In this document: piece after piece, positions 8,407-17,105 of the stretch
Position numbering within the stretch: the stretch's first letter is position 1
Layout of the letters: each line of letters opens with the position of its first letter
Assembly (NCBI GenBank): GCA_017517965.1
Contig: JAFWXR010000024.1
Location: 33,616-97,615, forward strand
Source: Clostridia bacterium
Lineage (GTDB): Bacteria; Bacillota; Clostridia; Oscillospirales; Feifaniaceae
Length of the DNA: 64,000 bases
Reading direction: 5' to 3'
Program-made: the position numbers and the translations under genes
The notes under the pieces: generated by a model
The model's input: the letters and a program-made list of their open reading frames with translations, nothing else
What the model was told of the DNA's origin: nothing
The model's database searches: none

Positions 8407-9597
8407 TCAAATACATTTTGTAAAGGTGTCAATAACGTAGTTTACCTCGTCATCCGTCAGACAGGTGTGAAGAGGCAACGTTATTTCGTTTTCAAACATA
8501 CGGTAGGCGTTGGGATAATCCTTAATGTCAAAGCCGAGATTCTTATATGCCGTCATCATCGGAAGGGGCTTGTAGTGTACGTTTGTCGCAACGCCCTGTT
8601 CAGCCATTTTCGTTATAACGGAATTTCTGTATTCGGCATCTTTTCCGTCAAGGCGTACCATATAAAGATGACCGCTTGCGGCAAAATCCTCGCCGTAGTG
8701 CTTTAAAAGTGTTACGGGCAGGTCTTTGAAAGCTTCGTCATATTTTCGGATGATTTCTTTTCTGCGTGAAAGAATACCCTCGTATCTGTCAAGCTGAGCA
8801 AGACCCACAGCCGCCATAATATCGGTCATATTGCATTTGTAACCGGGGTATACAATGTCGTATTCCCATGCGCCGAGCCCCGTTTTTGCAAGCGCATCCT
8901 TGCTCTGCCCGTGTAGTGACCAGAGCATAAACTGACGGTAGAGTTCATCATTGTCTACACCCTCAACGTTACGCCAGGTGAGTGCGCCGCCCTCGGCAGT
9001 AGTGAGGTTTTTAACGGCGTGGAAAGAAAAGGAGGTAAAATCTGCAATCGCACCGCATCTTACACCTTTTCTGACAGCCCCCATTGCGTGAGCGGCGTCA
9101 CACATAACGATGCATCTGCCGTATGCCCTCTGCAAATCGTTTGAAGGCCTGAAAAGAGCCTTCTTTTTTTCGACAATTTCAAATATTCTGTCGTAATCGC
9201 ACACTATACCCGCAAGGTCAACGGGCACGATAACCTTTGTTTTTTCCGTAATTGCCTTTTCGAGAGCATCGTAATCCATCTCGACACTGTCTTTCTGACA
9301 GTCGACAAGAACGACCTTTGCGCCGACGTGGCAGGCAACCGATGCCGATGCCGTATAGGTATAAGCGCAGGTGATTACCTCGTCACCCTCACCGACACCG
9401 AGGACACGAAGTATCATTTCCATACAAGCGGTGGCGGAATTAAGGCATACCGCTTTTTCCGTACCGCAGTAGAGTGCAATTCTTTTTTCAAATTCTTTGG
9501 TTTTCGGGCCTGTGGTTATCCAGCCCGAGCGAAGTGTATCGGCTACACCGTCTATTTCTTTTTCGGAGATATCCGGAGGGGAAAAGGGGATTTTCAT
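8407..9597 (-). CDS. DegT/DnrJ/EryC1/StrS sugar aminotransferase
   Basis: 396 residues, PLP-dependent. The active lysine lies in FHAVKNLTTAEGG, preceded by the cofactor-binding CDAAHAMGA. The N-terminus is the canonical IPFSPPDI and the end has the YNV-type VATNVHYKPLP stretch. It resembles PglE/PseC-type 4-aminotransferases acting on UDP-4-keto-6-deoxy-GlcNAc. The 4-keto substrate would come from CapE (L-arabino series) or from a PglF-like dehydratase elsewhere; none is in the window. First gene of the operon, with AGAGGTG ahead of the ATG. It contains an extra segment around EKKKALFRPSND that looks like a family-variable loop. Confidence 0.88.
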   Translation of the reverse strand: MKIPFSPPDISEKEIDGVADTLRSGWITTGPKTKEFEKRIALYCGTEKAVCLNSATACMEMILRVLGVGEGDEVITCAYTYTASASVACHVGAKVVLVDCQKDSVEMDYDALEKAITEKTKVIVPVDLAGIVCDYDRIFEIVEKKKALFRPSNDLQRAYGRCIVMCDAAHAMGAVRKGVRCGAIADFTSFSFHAVKNLTTAEGGALTWRNVEGVDNDELYRQFMLWSLHGQSKDALAKTGLGAWEYDIVYPGYKCNMTDIMAAVGLAQLDRYEGILSRRKEIIRKYDEAFKDLPVTLLKHYGEDFAASGHLYMVRLDGKDAEYRNSVITKMAEQGVATNVHYKPLPMMTAYKNLGFDIKDYPNAYRMFENEITLPLHTCLTDDEVNYVIDTFTKCI

Positions 9598-9659
9598 AGC
9601 TACACCTCTTTAATATAATTATAAAATCATTGTAACATTATTGATAAGTAAAGTAAATA

Positions 9660-9695
9660 AGCAAAGAGCAGGAAATTGTTTTCCTGCTCTTTAGG
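9660..9695 (-). terminator. Intrinsic terminator after htrA
   Basis: An 11-bp stem built from AGAGCAGGAAA (9664-9674) and its complement ending near 9691 separates htrA from the glycan operon. Read on the minus strand it is followed by a T-rich stretch. No convincing promoter for the glycan operon could be picked out in the AT-rich 9598-9660. Confidence 0.75.
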
Positions 9696-9698
9696 TAT

Positions 9699-10934
9699 TT
9701 AATCGTTAGGCATAAGTTTTACGTCAAGGGTGAAATATCTTCCGTTTCTGTACACAAACAGAGTAACCGTGTCACCTGCACTCATAGAGCCGATTTTTGC
9801 CGAAAGTGCATTGACTGTGGATACTTCTTCGCCGTTCACAGCGGTAATAATATCACCGGGCTGAAGACCTTTTTTGTATGCGTCACTGTCTTGACGCACG
9901 TCCGTAACGTATACGCCCTTCATGCCGTAGAAGGTGTTTAAATCCTGACCCATTATGCCGATTACGGGTCTGCCCGTAACCCTGCCGTTTGTGATAAGCT
10001 CGTTTACAATCGGGATAGCCGTATTTGCGGGTATTGCGAAACCGAGGCCTTCGCTGTTAGCAAATTTTGCATTGGTGATACCTATGACCTGACCGAAGTG
10101 GTTGATGAGTGCACCGCCCGAGTTACCGCTGTTGATGGAAGCGTCCGTCTGAATAAGATTAAAGTCAACACCTTCAACGGAAATCGTTCTGTCAAGACCT
10201 GAAACGATACCGCTTGTAACGGAGGCATACAGTTCCATACTTCTCGGATTTCCTATCGCAACTACGGTTTCACCGAGTTTAAGCACATCCGAATCGCCGA
10301 TTTCCACAGCGGGAAAATCCGCGCCTTCAATTTTTATAACTGCGATATCCGTCTGATTGTCGCTGCCGACTATCGTTGCATTATACGTTTTCTCGTTGCT
10401 GTCGTATACCGTAACGGACTGTGCATTTGCAACGACGTGTGCATTGGTGAGAATATATCCGTCAGCGCTTATAAAGAAGCCGCTGCCAAAGCCCGATTCC
10501 GTAACTATTCCGACAACCGAGGGCTTTACCTTTTCAACAATTTCGGGAACGGCGAGAATGCCGTCTTCGCTTACCGTGTATTCCACACCGGGTGTGGAAT
10601 TCTGCGTTATTTCTGTTGTACCTTCGGGACCTTTTTCTACAAAGTTGGGCATAACTGTACCTGAGTGTCGCAGACTTACCGCTATTATAAGACCGCTTGC
10701 AATTATTGCGCAGACGAGTATTCCTAAAAATACCCATACGCCCTTGTTGCCTTTTTTCTTTTTCGGCTGTTCTTCTTTCGGGGGCTGCGCCTCCTCAGTG
10801 ACAGGTGCTGCCTCTGTGGGTTCAGCCATCTCCTCCGTAACGGGTGTTGCCTCCACGGGCTCGATTATTTCTTCTTCAGGAGTCGGCGTTACCGTTTCCT
10901 GCTGTGTTTCATTTGAGTTTTCGTTTTCAAACAT
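9699..10934 (-). CDS. htrA: HtrA/DegP-like membrane serine protease with PDZ
   Basis: ~411 residues from ATG 10934, chosen because a perfect AGGAGG sits 7 nt upstream; the ORF itself opens at 10988. Order: a Glu/Pro/Thr-rich cytoplasmic tail (~1-70), basic KKKKG, one transmembrane helix (~75-100), a linker, a trypsin-like protease domain with His in TNAHVV, Asp in QTDIAVIKI and Ser in NSGNSGGAL, and a C-terminal PDZ (GLQPGDIITAVNG). It degrades or refolds misfolded exported proteins on the outer face of the membrane. It follows a histidine kinase whose stop lies just inside, so the RR-HK-htrA order suggests envelope-stress control. Confidence 0.92.
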   Translation of the reverse strand: MFENENSNETQQETVTPTPEEEIIEPVEATPVTEEMAEPTEAAPVTEEAQPPKEEQPKKKKGNKGVWVFLGILVCAIIASGLIIAVSLRHSGTVMPNFVEKGPEGTTEITQNSTPGVEYTVSEDGILAVPEIVEKVKPSVVGIVTESGFGSGFFISADGYILTNAHVVANAQSVTVYDSNEKTYNATIVGSDNQTDIAVIKIEGADFPAVEIGDSDVLKLGETVVAIGNPRSMELYASVTSGIVSGLDRTISVEGVDFNLIQTDASINSGNSGGALINHFGQVIGITNAKFANSEGLGFAIPANTAIPIVNELITNGRVTGRPVIGIMGQDLNTFYGMKGVYVTDVRQDSDAYKKGLQPGDIITAVNGEEVSTVNALSAKIGSMSAGDTVTLFVYRNGRYFTLDVKLMPND

Positions 10935-10944
10935 AATTATCCTC

Positions 10945-12360
10945 CTACTGCTTAAGCGGAAGTGTAAATGAGAATTCACAGAATTCACCGTATTTACTGC
11001 GGACCATAATATTACCTCCGCTGTTTTCCACTATTATTTTCGTTATATACAGACCGAGTCCGAGACTGCTTTTATCCCTGCCTCTCGACTTGTCCGTCTT
11101 GTAAAAACGGTCGAATATAAACGGAATATCGTCTTCTTTTATGCCCATACCCGTATTATAAACCGTAATTATCGCATGTGTCTGATTGACCGAGGTGCTT
11201 ACCCTGAGTATACCTTCGTCAAATGAGTATTTTATGGCGTTGTCGATAAGATTGTATATTACTCTGTAAATACCGTCTTTATCGCCTTTGACGTTAAGGG
11301 CGTCCATATCAAAATCAAAGTCAAGAGCAAGCTTCTTTCCGTTTATCTTCTGTTCAAACGAAAAGAGTATCTGACTTATTATTTCGGCAACGTCAAACTC
11401 CGTTATCTGCTTGTTTGCACCCGATTTAAGTTCGGAAATATCAAGCAGAGTTGATACGAGTCGTGACAGTCTCTTTGTCTCCTGAGAAACAAGCCCGAGA
11501 TAGTATTCCTCTTCTTCCTTCGGAATGGTGCCGTCAAGTATACCGTCAACAAAGCCCGTTATCGTTGTCATGGGCGTACGCAGGTCGTGTGACACGTTTT
11601 GCACAAACGTGTTTCGTGCATCTTCAAGATGTTCAAGACTCTCCGCCATATTGTTGAAGGCGTTGCCCAGTTCGTTTATCTCCTCGATACGACTGCTTTC
11701 AATGCGCACGTCAAACTGCCCTTTGGCGTATTTTTTTGCAGCCTGTGTCATCTGTTTAATGGGGTCAAGTTGTCTGTGGGTTGTAACCGCAAAAAGCAAC
11801 ACCGAAACACCGAACACGAATAGTGCAATCATCCAGAAATTTGTGGTAAACCCCTTCAATGACTGATTATATTCTCCTGCTGACGTGGTTGCAACAGAAT
11901 AATACAGCGGAACACTGTTTATTTCAAGAGGCTCCATATATACGAACTGTTTTTCGCGGAAAGTTTTGCCGAAATCCGATTGAACGAGTCCCTTTTTCTT
12001 GTTTGCACGCTGAAGTTCGGGGATGTTTATAATGCCGTCAAGCCGTTCCGTCGTGGTGAAAACTATATTTCCGTGGGCATCGCAGATAGTAACGTCAGTA
12101 TTCGTGTACTCCGTGAGAACCTTTATACTGCGAAACATCTGTCTTTGGTACATTGCGATATAGTCGGCAGGATATACCGACGTTTCAATCGTTTCAACTA
12201 CCGACAGGGCGTATGCATTCGTCTGTTCAAGCGTACTTTTCATTCTGCTTTTGACCGTTCGGTTGAGCGTAAATATAAAAAGTGCGGAAAATGTGATATA
12301 ACACAGCGACAGAACTATCAGCAGAACGCCGAGGTATCTTGTATGAAGTCTTCTGAGCAT
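10945..12360 (-). CDS. Sensor histidine kinase (HAMP, HisKA, HATPase)
   Basis: ~471 residues. ATG 12360 (MLRRLHTRYLGVLL) is used because the response regulator ends 1 bp before and a GAGGA site lies in its 3' end; the ORF opens at 12447. Layout: TM1 ~8-30, an extracytoplasmic sensor ~31-165, TM2 ~168-190, HAMP, H-box FVQNVSHDLRTPM, N-box and G-boxes (LGLGLYITKIIVENSGG). It autophosphorylates on the His and passes phosphate to the regulator encoded just upstream. The sensed signal is unknown; the following htrA suggests cell-envelope stress. Similar in layout to CssS/BaeS-like kinases. Confidence 0.92.
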   Translation of the reverse strand: MLRRLHTRYLGVLLIVLSLCYITFSALFIFTLNRTVKSRMKSTLEQTNAYALSVVETIETSVYPADYIAMYQRQMFRSIKVLTEYTNTDVTICDAHGNIVFTTTERLDGIINIPELQRANKKKGLVQSDFGKTFREKQFVYMEPLEINSVPLYYSVATTSAGEYNQSLKGFTTNFWMIALFVFGVSVLLFAVTTHRQLDPIKQMTQAAKKYAKGQFDVRIESSRIEEINELGNAFNNMAESLEHLEDARNTFVQNVSHDLRTPMTTITGFVDGILDGTIPKEEEEYYLGLVSQETKRLSRLVSTLLDISELKSGANKQITEFDVAEIISQILFSFEQKINGKKLALDFDFDMDALNVKGDKDGIYRVIYNLIDNAIKYSFDEGILRVSTSVNQTHAIITVYNTGMGIKEDDIPFIFDRFYKTDKSRGRDKSSLGLGLYITKIIVENSGGNIMVRSKYGEFCEFSFTLPLKQ

Positions 12361-12361
12361 A

Positions 12362-13060
12362 TTATTCCTCTGTCGTTGAGAATTTGTAGCCCTTGCTCCA
12401 CACGGTCGCAAGTTCCCACTTGTCCGAAACGCCCTCAAGCTTTTCACGCAGACGTTTTACGTGTACGTCAACCGTTCTTGAGTCGCCGAAATATTCAAAG
12501 CCCCACACCTCGTCAAGAAGTTGATTACGGGTATATACCCTGTTGGGATTGCTTGCAAGATGATATAAAAGTTCAAGTTCCTTCGGGGGTGTATCCACGA
12601 GCTTTCCGTCAACACGCAGTTCGTAATTAGTGAGATTTACTTCGAGTTTATCATACTTCACACATTTTACTGCCGAAGCGTCCCCCTCGCTGTTTTGTGA
12701 GCGTCTGAGAACGGCTTTGATTCTTGCAACGACCTCTTTGGTGTCAAAAGGCTTCGTGATGTAATCGTCGGCGCCGAGTTCAAGACCGAGCACCTTATCA
12801 AAAACCTCGCCCTTTGCGCTTATCATAATTATGGGACAGTCAGAGGTCTTTCTGATTTCTTTGCATACCTGCCAGCCGTCAAGTTTCGGCATCATAATGT
12901 CAAGCAGAACCATATCCGTCTTGTTGTTGCGGAAAATGGAAAGCGCCTCGCTGCCGTTTGTCGCAGTAAGAACGGTAAAGCCCTCTTTAACAAGATAGAG
13001 GCGAAGAAGTTCGCATATATTTCTGTCGTCATCACAAACAAGGATTTTTATATCTTCCAT
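12362..13060 (-). CDS. OmpR/PhoB-type response regulator
   Basis: ~232 residues from ATG 13060 (MEDIKILVCDDDRN). The receiver domain has the acidic pocket DDD, the phospho-acceptor in VLLDIMMPKLDG and the Lys of ITKPFDTKE. The C-terminal winged helix carries ELLYHLASNPNRVYTRNQLLDEVWG and VDVHVKRLREKL. It pairs with the kinase 1 bp downstream. Both likely control htrA in the same transcript. It diverges from ychF across a short AT-rich gap. Confidence 0.93.
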   Translation of the reverse strand: MEDIKILVCDDDRNICELLRLYLVKEGFTVLTATNGSEALSIFRNNKTDMVLLDIMMPKLDGWQVCKEIRKTSDCPIIMISAKGEVFDKVLGLELGADDYITKPFDTKEVVARIKAVLRRSQNSEGDASAVKCVKYDKLEVNLTNYELRVDGKLVDTPPKELELLYHLASNPNRVYTRNQLLDEVWGFEYFGDSRTVDVHVKRLREKLEGVSDKWELATVWSKGYKFSTTEE

Positions 13061-13168
13061 TTTTTGTCTTTCACTCCCTGATAAATCATTTGTAAAACTG
13101 TATACTATCATTATTATACATCTTTATTTCAATTTGGTGAACAAAATTTAAACTTTGGAGGAATTTTA

Positions 13169-14266
13169 ATGAAACTTGGTATCGTGGGATTGCCCAATGT
13201 GGGTAAAAGCACGCTTTTTAATGCTATCACGAATGCGGGGGCACAGTCGGCAAACTATCCTTTCTGTACGATAGAGCCTAACGTGGGTACGGTTGCGGTG
13301 CCCGATAAGCGTCTGGACAAGCTTACCGAAATGTATAATCCCGCAAAAACGACACCTGCTGTTATAGAATTCGTTGATATTGCAGGTCTTGTAAAGGGCG
13401 CTTCAAAGGGTGAAGGTCTCGGAAACAAGTTTTTGTCCCACATCCGTGAGGTTGATGCGATAGTACACGTTGTACGTTGCTTTGAGGACGGTAATATAAC
13501 CCACGTTGACGGAAGCATTGATCCTCTTCGTGATATGGAAACGATAAATCTCGAACTCATTTTCTCGGATATGGAGATGATGGAGAGAAGGATTGACCGT
13601 CTTAAAAAGACCATGAAGGGCGGCGACAAGAAAAATCTTGCCGAGTGTGAACTCTGTGAGAAAATACTTGCCGTTTTACAAAACGGTCTGCCTGCAAGAA
13701 GCATTGATTATACGAAGGATGAATTTGAAATTGCCAAAGGTGCAAATCTGCTCACTTTAAAGCCGGTTATTTATGCGGCAAATATGAGTGAGGATGATTT
13801 CAAAGCGGGTATAGATTCAAACCCCCATTACCAGAAGGTAATTGCAAGGGGTAAAGAGGAAAATGCCGAAGTTCTTCCCATCTGTGCCGAGATGGAGGCG
13901 CAGGTTTCGGAACTTTCCAAAGAGGATAAGGAACTTTTCCTTTCCGACCTTAATCTCACCGAAAGCGGTCTTGACAGAATGGTTGCATCCTGCTACCGTC
14001 TGCTTGGCCTTATAAGTTACCTCACTGCAGGTGAAAAAGAAGTCCGTGCATGGACTATTGAAGAGGGTACAAAGGCACCTCAGGCGGCAGGTAAAATCCA
14101 CAGCGATTTTGAGAGAGGATTTATCCGTGCCGAAATCGTGTCATATGACGACCTTATTGAATGTGGCTCTATTGCGGCTGCACGTGAAAAAGGGCTTTAC
14201 AGAAGTGAGGGTAAGGAATACGTTATTAAAGACGGTGACGTAGTGCTCTTCCGTTTCAATGTATAG
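13169..14266 (+). CDS. ychF: YchF/Ola1-family ATPase/GTPase
   Basis: 365 residues, exactly the family length. P-loop GLPNVGKST, switch region NYPFCTIEPN, G3 DIAGLVKGASKGEG, G4-like NMSE, and the C-terminal TGS-like domain with EVRAWTIEEGTKAPQAAG and FIRAEIVSYDD. YchF is a TRAFAC-class NTPase that prefers ATP and associates with ribosomes in stress responses. A GGAGGAA site precedes the ATG. pncB follows after 11 bp. Confidence 0.97.
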   Translation: MKLGIVGLPNVGKSTLFNAITNAGAQSANYPFCTIEPNVGTVAVPDKRLDKLTEMYNPAKTTPAVIEFVDIAGLVKGASKGEGLGNKFLSHIREVDAIVHVVRCFEDGNITHVDGSIDPLRDMETINLELIFSDMEMMERRIDRLKKTMKGGDKKNLAECELCEKILAVLQNGLPARSIDYTKDEFEIAKGANLLTLKPVIYAANMSEDDFKAGIDSNPHYQKVIARGKEENAEVLPICAEMEAQVSELSKEDKELFLSDLNLTESGLDRMVASCYRLLGLISYLTAGEKEVRAWTIEEGTKAPQAAGKIHSDFERGFIRAEIVSYDDLIECGSIAAAREKGLYRSEGKEYVIKDGDVVLFRFNV

Positions 14267-14277
14267 GAGTGAGAAAA

Positions 14278-15738
14278 ATGAGTTTTTTATCAAAAAAACA
14301 GAATTATACGATGCTCTGTGATTTCTATGAACTCACTATGGGCAACGGTTATTTCCGCAGGGGAATAGGTGACAGAAAAGTATATTTTGATATGTTCTTC
14401 CGCAAGGTGCCCGACGGTGGCGGTTTTGCCATTATGGCGGGTCTTGAGCAGGTTATAGAGTATCTTAATGACCTTCATTTTTCAAAGGAAGACATAGAAT
14501 TTCTGCGTTCAAAGGGTTGCTTTGATGAGGGATTTTTAAAATATCTTGAAGATTTCAAGTTTGAATGTGACGTTTATGCAATTCCCGAGGGTACACCCAT
14601 TTTCCCGGGTGAGCCCGTTATAACGGTCTGCGGTCCTGCGGTGCAGGCACAGCTTCTTGAAACGTTTATTCTGCTGACGGTAAATCATCAGAGTCTTATT
14701 GCCACAAAGGCAAACAGAATAGTCCGTGCGGCACAGGGAAGACCCGTTGCCGAGTTCGGTTCAAGAAGGGCGCAAGGCCCTGCAGGCGCAGTGCTCGGTG
14801 CACGTGCGGCATATATTGCAGGCTGTACGGGTACGGCTTGTGTGCTCAGTGACGAGCTTTTCGGCGTTCCCTGCAGCGGAACGATGGCACATTCATGGGT
14901 GCAGATGTTTGACAGTGAATACGAGGCGTTTAAAGTATATGCCGAGGAATATCCTGACAATACTCTGCTTCTCGTTGATACCTACAACGTGCTTGAAAGC
15001 GGTGTTCCCACTGCAATCAAGGTGTTTGATGAGGTGCTCAAGCCTTTGGGCAAGCGTCCTCTCGGAATAAGAATTGACAGCGGTGACATCACGTATCTGT
15101 CAAAGCGTGCAAGAAAGATGCTTGATGCGGCAGGGTATGAGGATTGCCGTATATTCGTAACGAATTCACTCGACGAGTATATAATCAGCGACCTTATATC
15201 ACAGGGTGCGTGTGTTGACAATTTCGGTGTGGGCGAAAGGCTTATCACCTCAAAGAGCGAGCCCGTGTTCGGCGGTGTGTACAAGCTTGCGGCGGTTGAG
15301 GACAAGGATGGAAACATAGTCCCCAAAATCAAGATCAGTGAGAACGTGGCAAAGATATCGACACCGCATTTCAAGAAGCCGTACAGACTTTTTGAGCGTG
15401 AAACGGGCAAGGCGATTGCCGATCTTATCTGTGTATACGACGAAACGGTAGACGATACGAAACCGCTCGTTCTGTTCGACCCCGATTATAAGTGGAAAAA
15501 GAAAAAGGTTACGAACTTCGTTGCGAAAGAACTTCAGATACCCGTATTTATCGGCGGTAAGCAGGTATATCAGTCACCCGACATCAAGGAGATAAGAGAA
15601 TACTGCGCTCAGCAGGTAGGTACTCTGTGGGATGAAGTTTTAAGATTTGAGAATCCGCACAGTTATTACGTTGACCTTTCACAAAAACTGTGGGATATCA
15701 AGCAGGACCTTCTTGAAAAGGGAGGCGTCAAGGCGTGA
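14278..15738 (+). CDS. pncB: Nicotinate phosphoribosyltransferase
   Basis: ~486 residues. ATG 14278 is preferred over an upstream in-frame GTG because the GGAG at 14266 is correctly spaced from it. Recognisable parts: YTMLCDFYELTMGNGYF, the FGSRRAQGP stretch with the active-site residues, LVDTYNVLESG and RIDSGDITYLSK that binds the phosphoribosyl moiety. It makes nicotinate mononucleotide from nicotinate and PRPP for NAD salvage in the cytosol. It is the long Gram-positive form with a C-terminal extension. Translationally coupled to the next gene, which starts on its stop codon. Confidence 0.95.
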   Translation: MSFLSKKQNYTMLCDFYELTMGNGYFRRGIGDRKVYFDMFFRKVPDGGGFAIMAGLEQVIEYLNDLHFSKEDIEFLRSKGCFDEGFLKYLEDFKFECDVYAIPEGTPIFPGEPVITVCGPAVQAQLLETFILLTVNHQSLIATKANRIVRAAQGRPVAEFGSRRAQGPAGAVLGARAAYIAGCTGTACVLSDELFGVPCSGTMAHSWVQMFDSEYEAFKVYAEEYPDNTLLLVDTYNVLESGVPTAIKVFDEVLKPLGKRPLGIRIDSGDITYLSKRARKMLDAAGYEDCRIFVTNSLDEYIISDLISQGACVDNFGVGERLITSKSEPVFGGVYKLAAVEDKDGNIVPKIKISENVAKISTPHFKKPYRLFERETGKAIADLICVYDETVDDTKPLVLFDPDYKWKKKKVTNFVAKELQIPVFIGGKQVYQSPDIKEIREYCAQQVGTLWDEVLRFENPHSYYVDLSQKLWDIKQDLLEKGGVKA

Positions 15739-16469
15739 TTCCGGGAACAGGTACTTTGGTAAACGCCGCCGCTATAATAGTGGGAACAGTAATTGGAATA
15801 CTTTTTCGCAAAGGTCTCTCGGAAAAACTCAAAACCAATCTGCAGAATGCGATATTTATCTCGGTCATTATAATGGGTATTGCAGGTGCGCTTGCAAACT
15901 GCATAAAGGTGACCGAAAACGGTATTGAAACGACCGATTTGCTTCTTATGGTAATATCGCTTGCAATCGGCACGGTTATAGGTGAACTTTGTAAAATAGA
16001 CGTCGGTTTTGAAAAAATCGGCAAGGCACTCGGAAATAAGTTTGCAGGACACGGTGACGGTGACACCTTCGTCAAAGGCTTCGTGTCGGCATCCGTAATT
16101 TTCTGTGTTGGTGCAATGGCAATTGTCGGCAGTATTGAAGACGGTATGGCAGGCAATCCGCATATGCTTTACATTAAGGCACTTCTTGACGGTGTTACCT
16201 CGATGATTCTTGCCACAACACTCGGTCTTGGGGTTGCATTTTCCGCGCTGGCGATTATAATATATCAGGGGGCGATAACTCTGCTGGCGGTAGTTGCTGG
16301 AAGTTTTATTCCGGCTGACGTTATATCGCAGATGTCGCTTGTGGGCAACGTGCTCATTATGTGTATCGGCTTTACCACGCTTGATATAAAGAAAATCAAC
16401 GTTGCAAATATGCTGCCGTCAATATTTATTCCGGCGGTATATGCACTTATTAAAAATATAATATTGTAA
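15735..16469 (+). CDS. DUF554 (YdfK-like) integral membrane protein
   Basis: 244 residues with the DUF554 start IPGTGTLVNAAAIIVGT and about seven hydrophobic helices; GDTFVKGFVSASVIFCVGAMAIVG is the typical central motif. The GTG start overlaps the pncB stop by 4 bp and uses the GGAGG in the pncB end. The family looks like a small-molecule transporter but its substrate is not established. Co-transcription with pncB may only reflect gene packing. Confidence 0.85.
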   Translation: MIPGTGTLVNAAAIIVGTVIGILFRKGLSEKLKTNLQNAIFISVIIMGIAGALANCIKVTENGIETTDLLLMVISLAIGTVIGELCKIDVGFEKIGKALGNKFAGHGDGDTFVKGFVSASVIFCVGAMAIVGSIEDGMAGNPHMLYIKALLDGVTSMILATTLGLGVAFSALAIIIYQGAITLLAVVAGSFIPADVISQMSLVGNVLIMCIGFTTLDIKKINVANMLPSIFIPAVYALIKNIIL

Positions 16470-16471
16470 AT

Positions 16472-16650
16472 TTACAGGTGTCGAATGGGTTTTATACTCG
16501 ATTCGGTGAAAAGGGAAGCAGGTGTAAGTCCTGCACGAACTCGTCGCTGTAAGTGGGAGGGGTGTTTCATACCATTGGCAATTTGCCGAGAAGGGAAGCG
16601 CTCCGTTGAACACAAGTCAGAAGACCTGCCGGTAGATAATGCATACCACG
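16472..16650 (+). promoter_or_regulatory. Cobalamin (AdoCbl) riboswitch
   Basis: The aptamer core blocks are present in order: a GGTG-containing 5' stem (~16476), GGGAAGC-GGTGTAAGTCC around 16513-16532 (the conserved core), CGCTGTAAGTGG, a CCATTGGC block (~16571), GAAGGGAAGCGC, and a B12 box AAGTCAGAAGACCTGCC (16613-16629). It is followed by a terminator hairpin, so control is by transcription termination when cobalamin is bound. Downstream are a DUF4430 protein and an ECF S component, which links both to B12 or corrinoid uptake. Confidence 0.93.
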
Positions 16651-16676
16651 AGTAATTGGTACAGGCAAACTATTAT

Positions 16677-16712
16677 GGCCTTTTACTGTGTGTAAAAGGC
16701 CGTTTTTATTTA
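16677..16712 (+). terminator. Expression-platform terminator of the cobalamin riboswitch
   Basis: A 10-bp perfect stem (GGCCTTTTAC 16677-16686 with its complement 16692-16701), a 5-nt loop and a T-run follow the B12 box by ~45 nt and lie just upstream of the AGGAGAG ribosome site of the DUF4430 gene. Confidence 0.88.
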
Positions 16713-16726
16713 AAGGAGAGAGAAAT

Positions 16727-17104
16727 ATGAAAAAGATTTTAGGAACATCAGTCGTAGTCATACTTGCAGTTGTAATGGTATTCGTATACCTGCACTTCGG
16801 GGAGAAAACTGCTGACGGAAGTAAAAACGTAACGGTTGAAGTCACCTCACAGAGCGGAGAGGTGACAAGCTACGACGTTGAAACAGACGCTCTTTATCTC
16901 GTAGAAGTGATGGAGGAGATAGAGGCGCTTACCTTTACGGTTGATGACGGTATGATAATGACGGTAAACGGCGAAACGGCGGATTATAACGTAAACGGTG
17001 CATACTGGGCACTCTATGTCAACGGGGAATACGGAAACTACGGCGCGGACAGGCAACCCGTAACGGACGGCGACGTATTTGGAATTACTTATACGGTGGC
17101 ATAA
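16727..17104 (+). CDS. DUF4430 (transcobalamin-like) anchored binding protein
   Basis: ~125 residues from ATG 16727 (AAAGGAG site 6 nt upstream). One N-terminal hydrophobic helix (~4-25) acts as uncleaved anchor or signal; no lipobox Cys is seen. The rest is a DUF4430 domain with its signature YWALYVNGEYGNYGAD, QPVTDGDVFGITY. DUF4430 is structurally related to the C-terminal beta domain of the eukaryotic B12 carriers transcobalamin and intrinsic factor. The cobalamin riboswitch upstream and the ECF S gene 1 bp downstream support a role as surface corrinoid-binding partner of an ECF importer (inference). Confidence 0.85.
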   Translation: MKKILGTSVVVILAVVMVFVYLHFGEKTADGSKNVTVEVTSQSGEVTSYDVETDALYLVEVMEEIEALTFTVDDGMIMTVNGETADYNVNGAYWALYVNGEYGNYGADRQPVTDGDVFGITYTVA

Positions 17105-17105
17105 A

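Noticed and set aside
8407..9597. Complete bacillosamine pathway
   Set aside because: PglF is not found and the acetyltransferase is of GNAT/WecD type, not the left-handed-helix PglD type; only the logic is shared.
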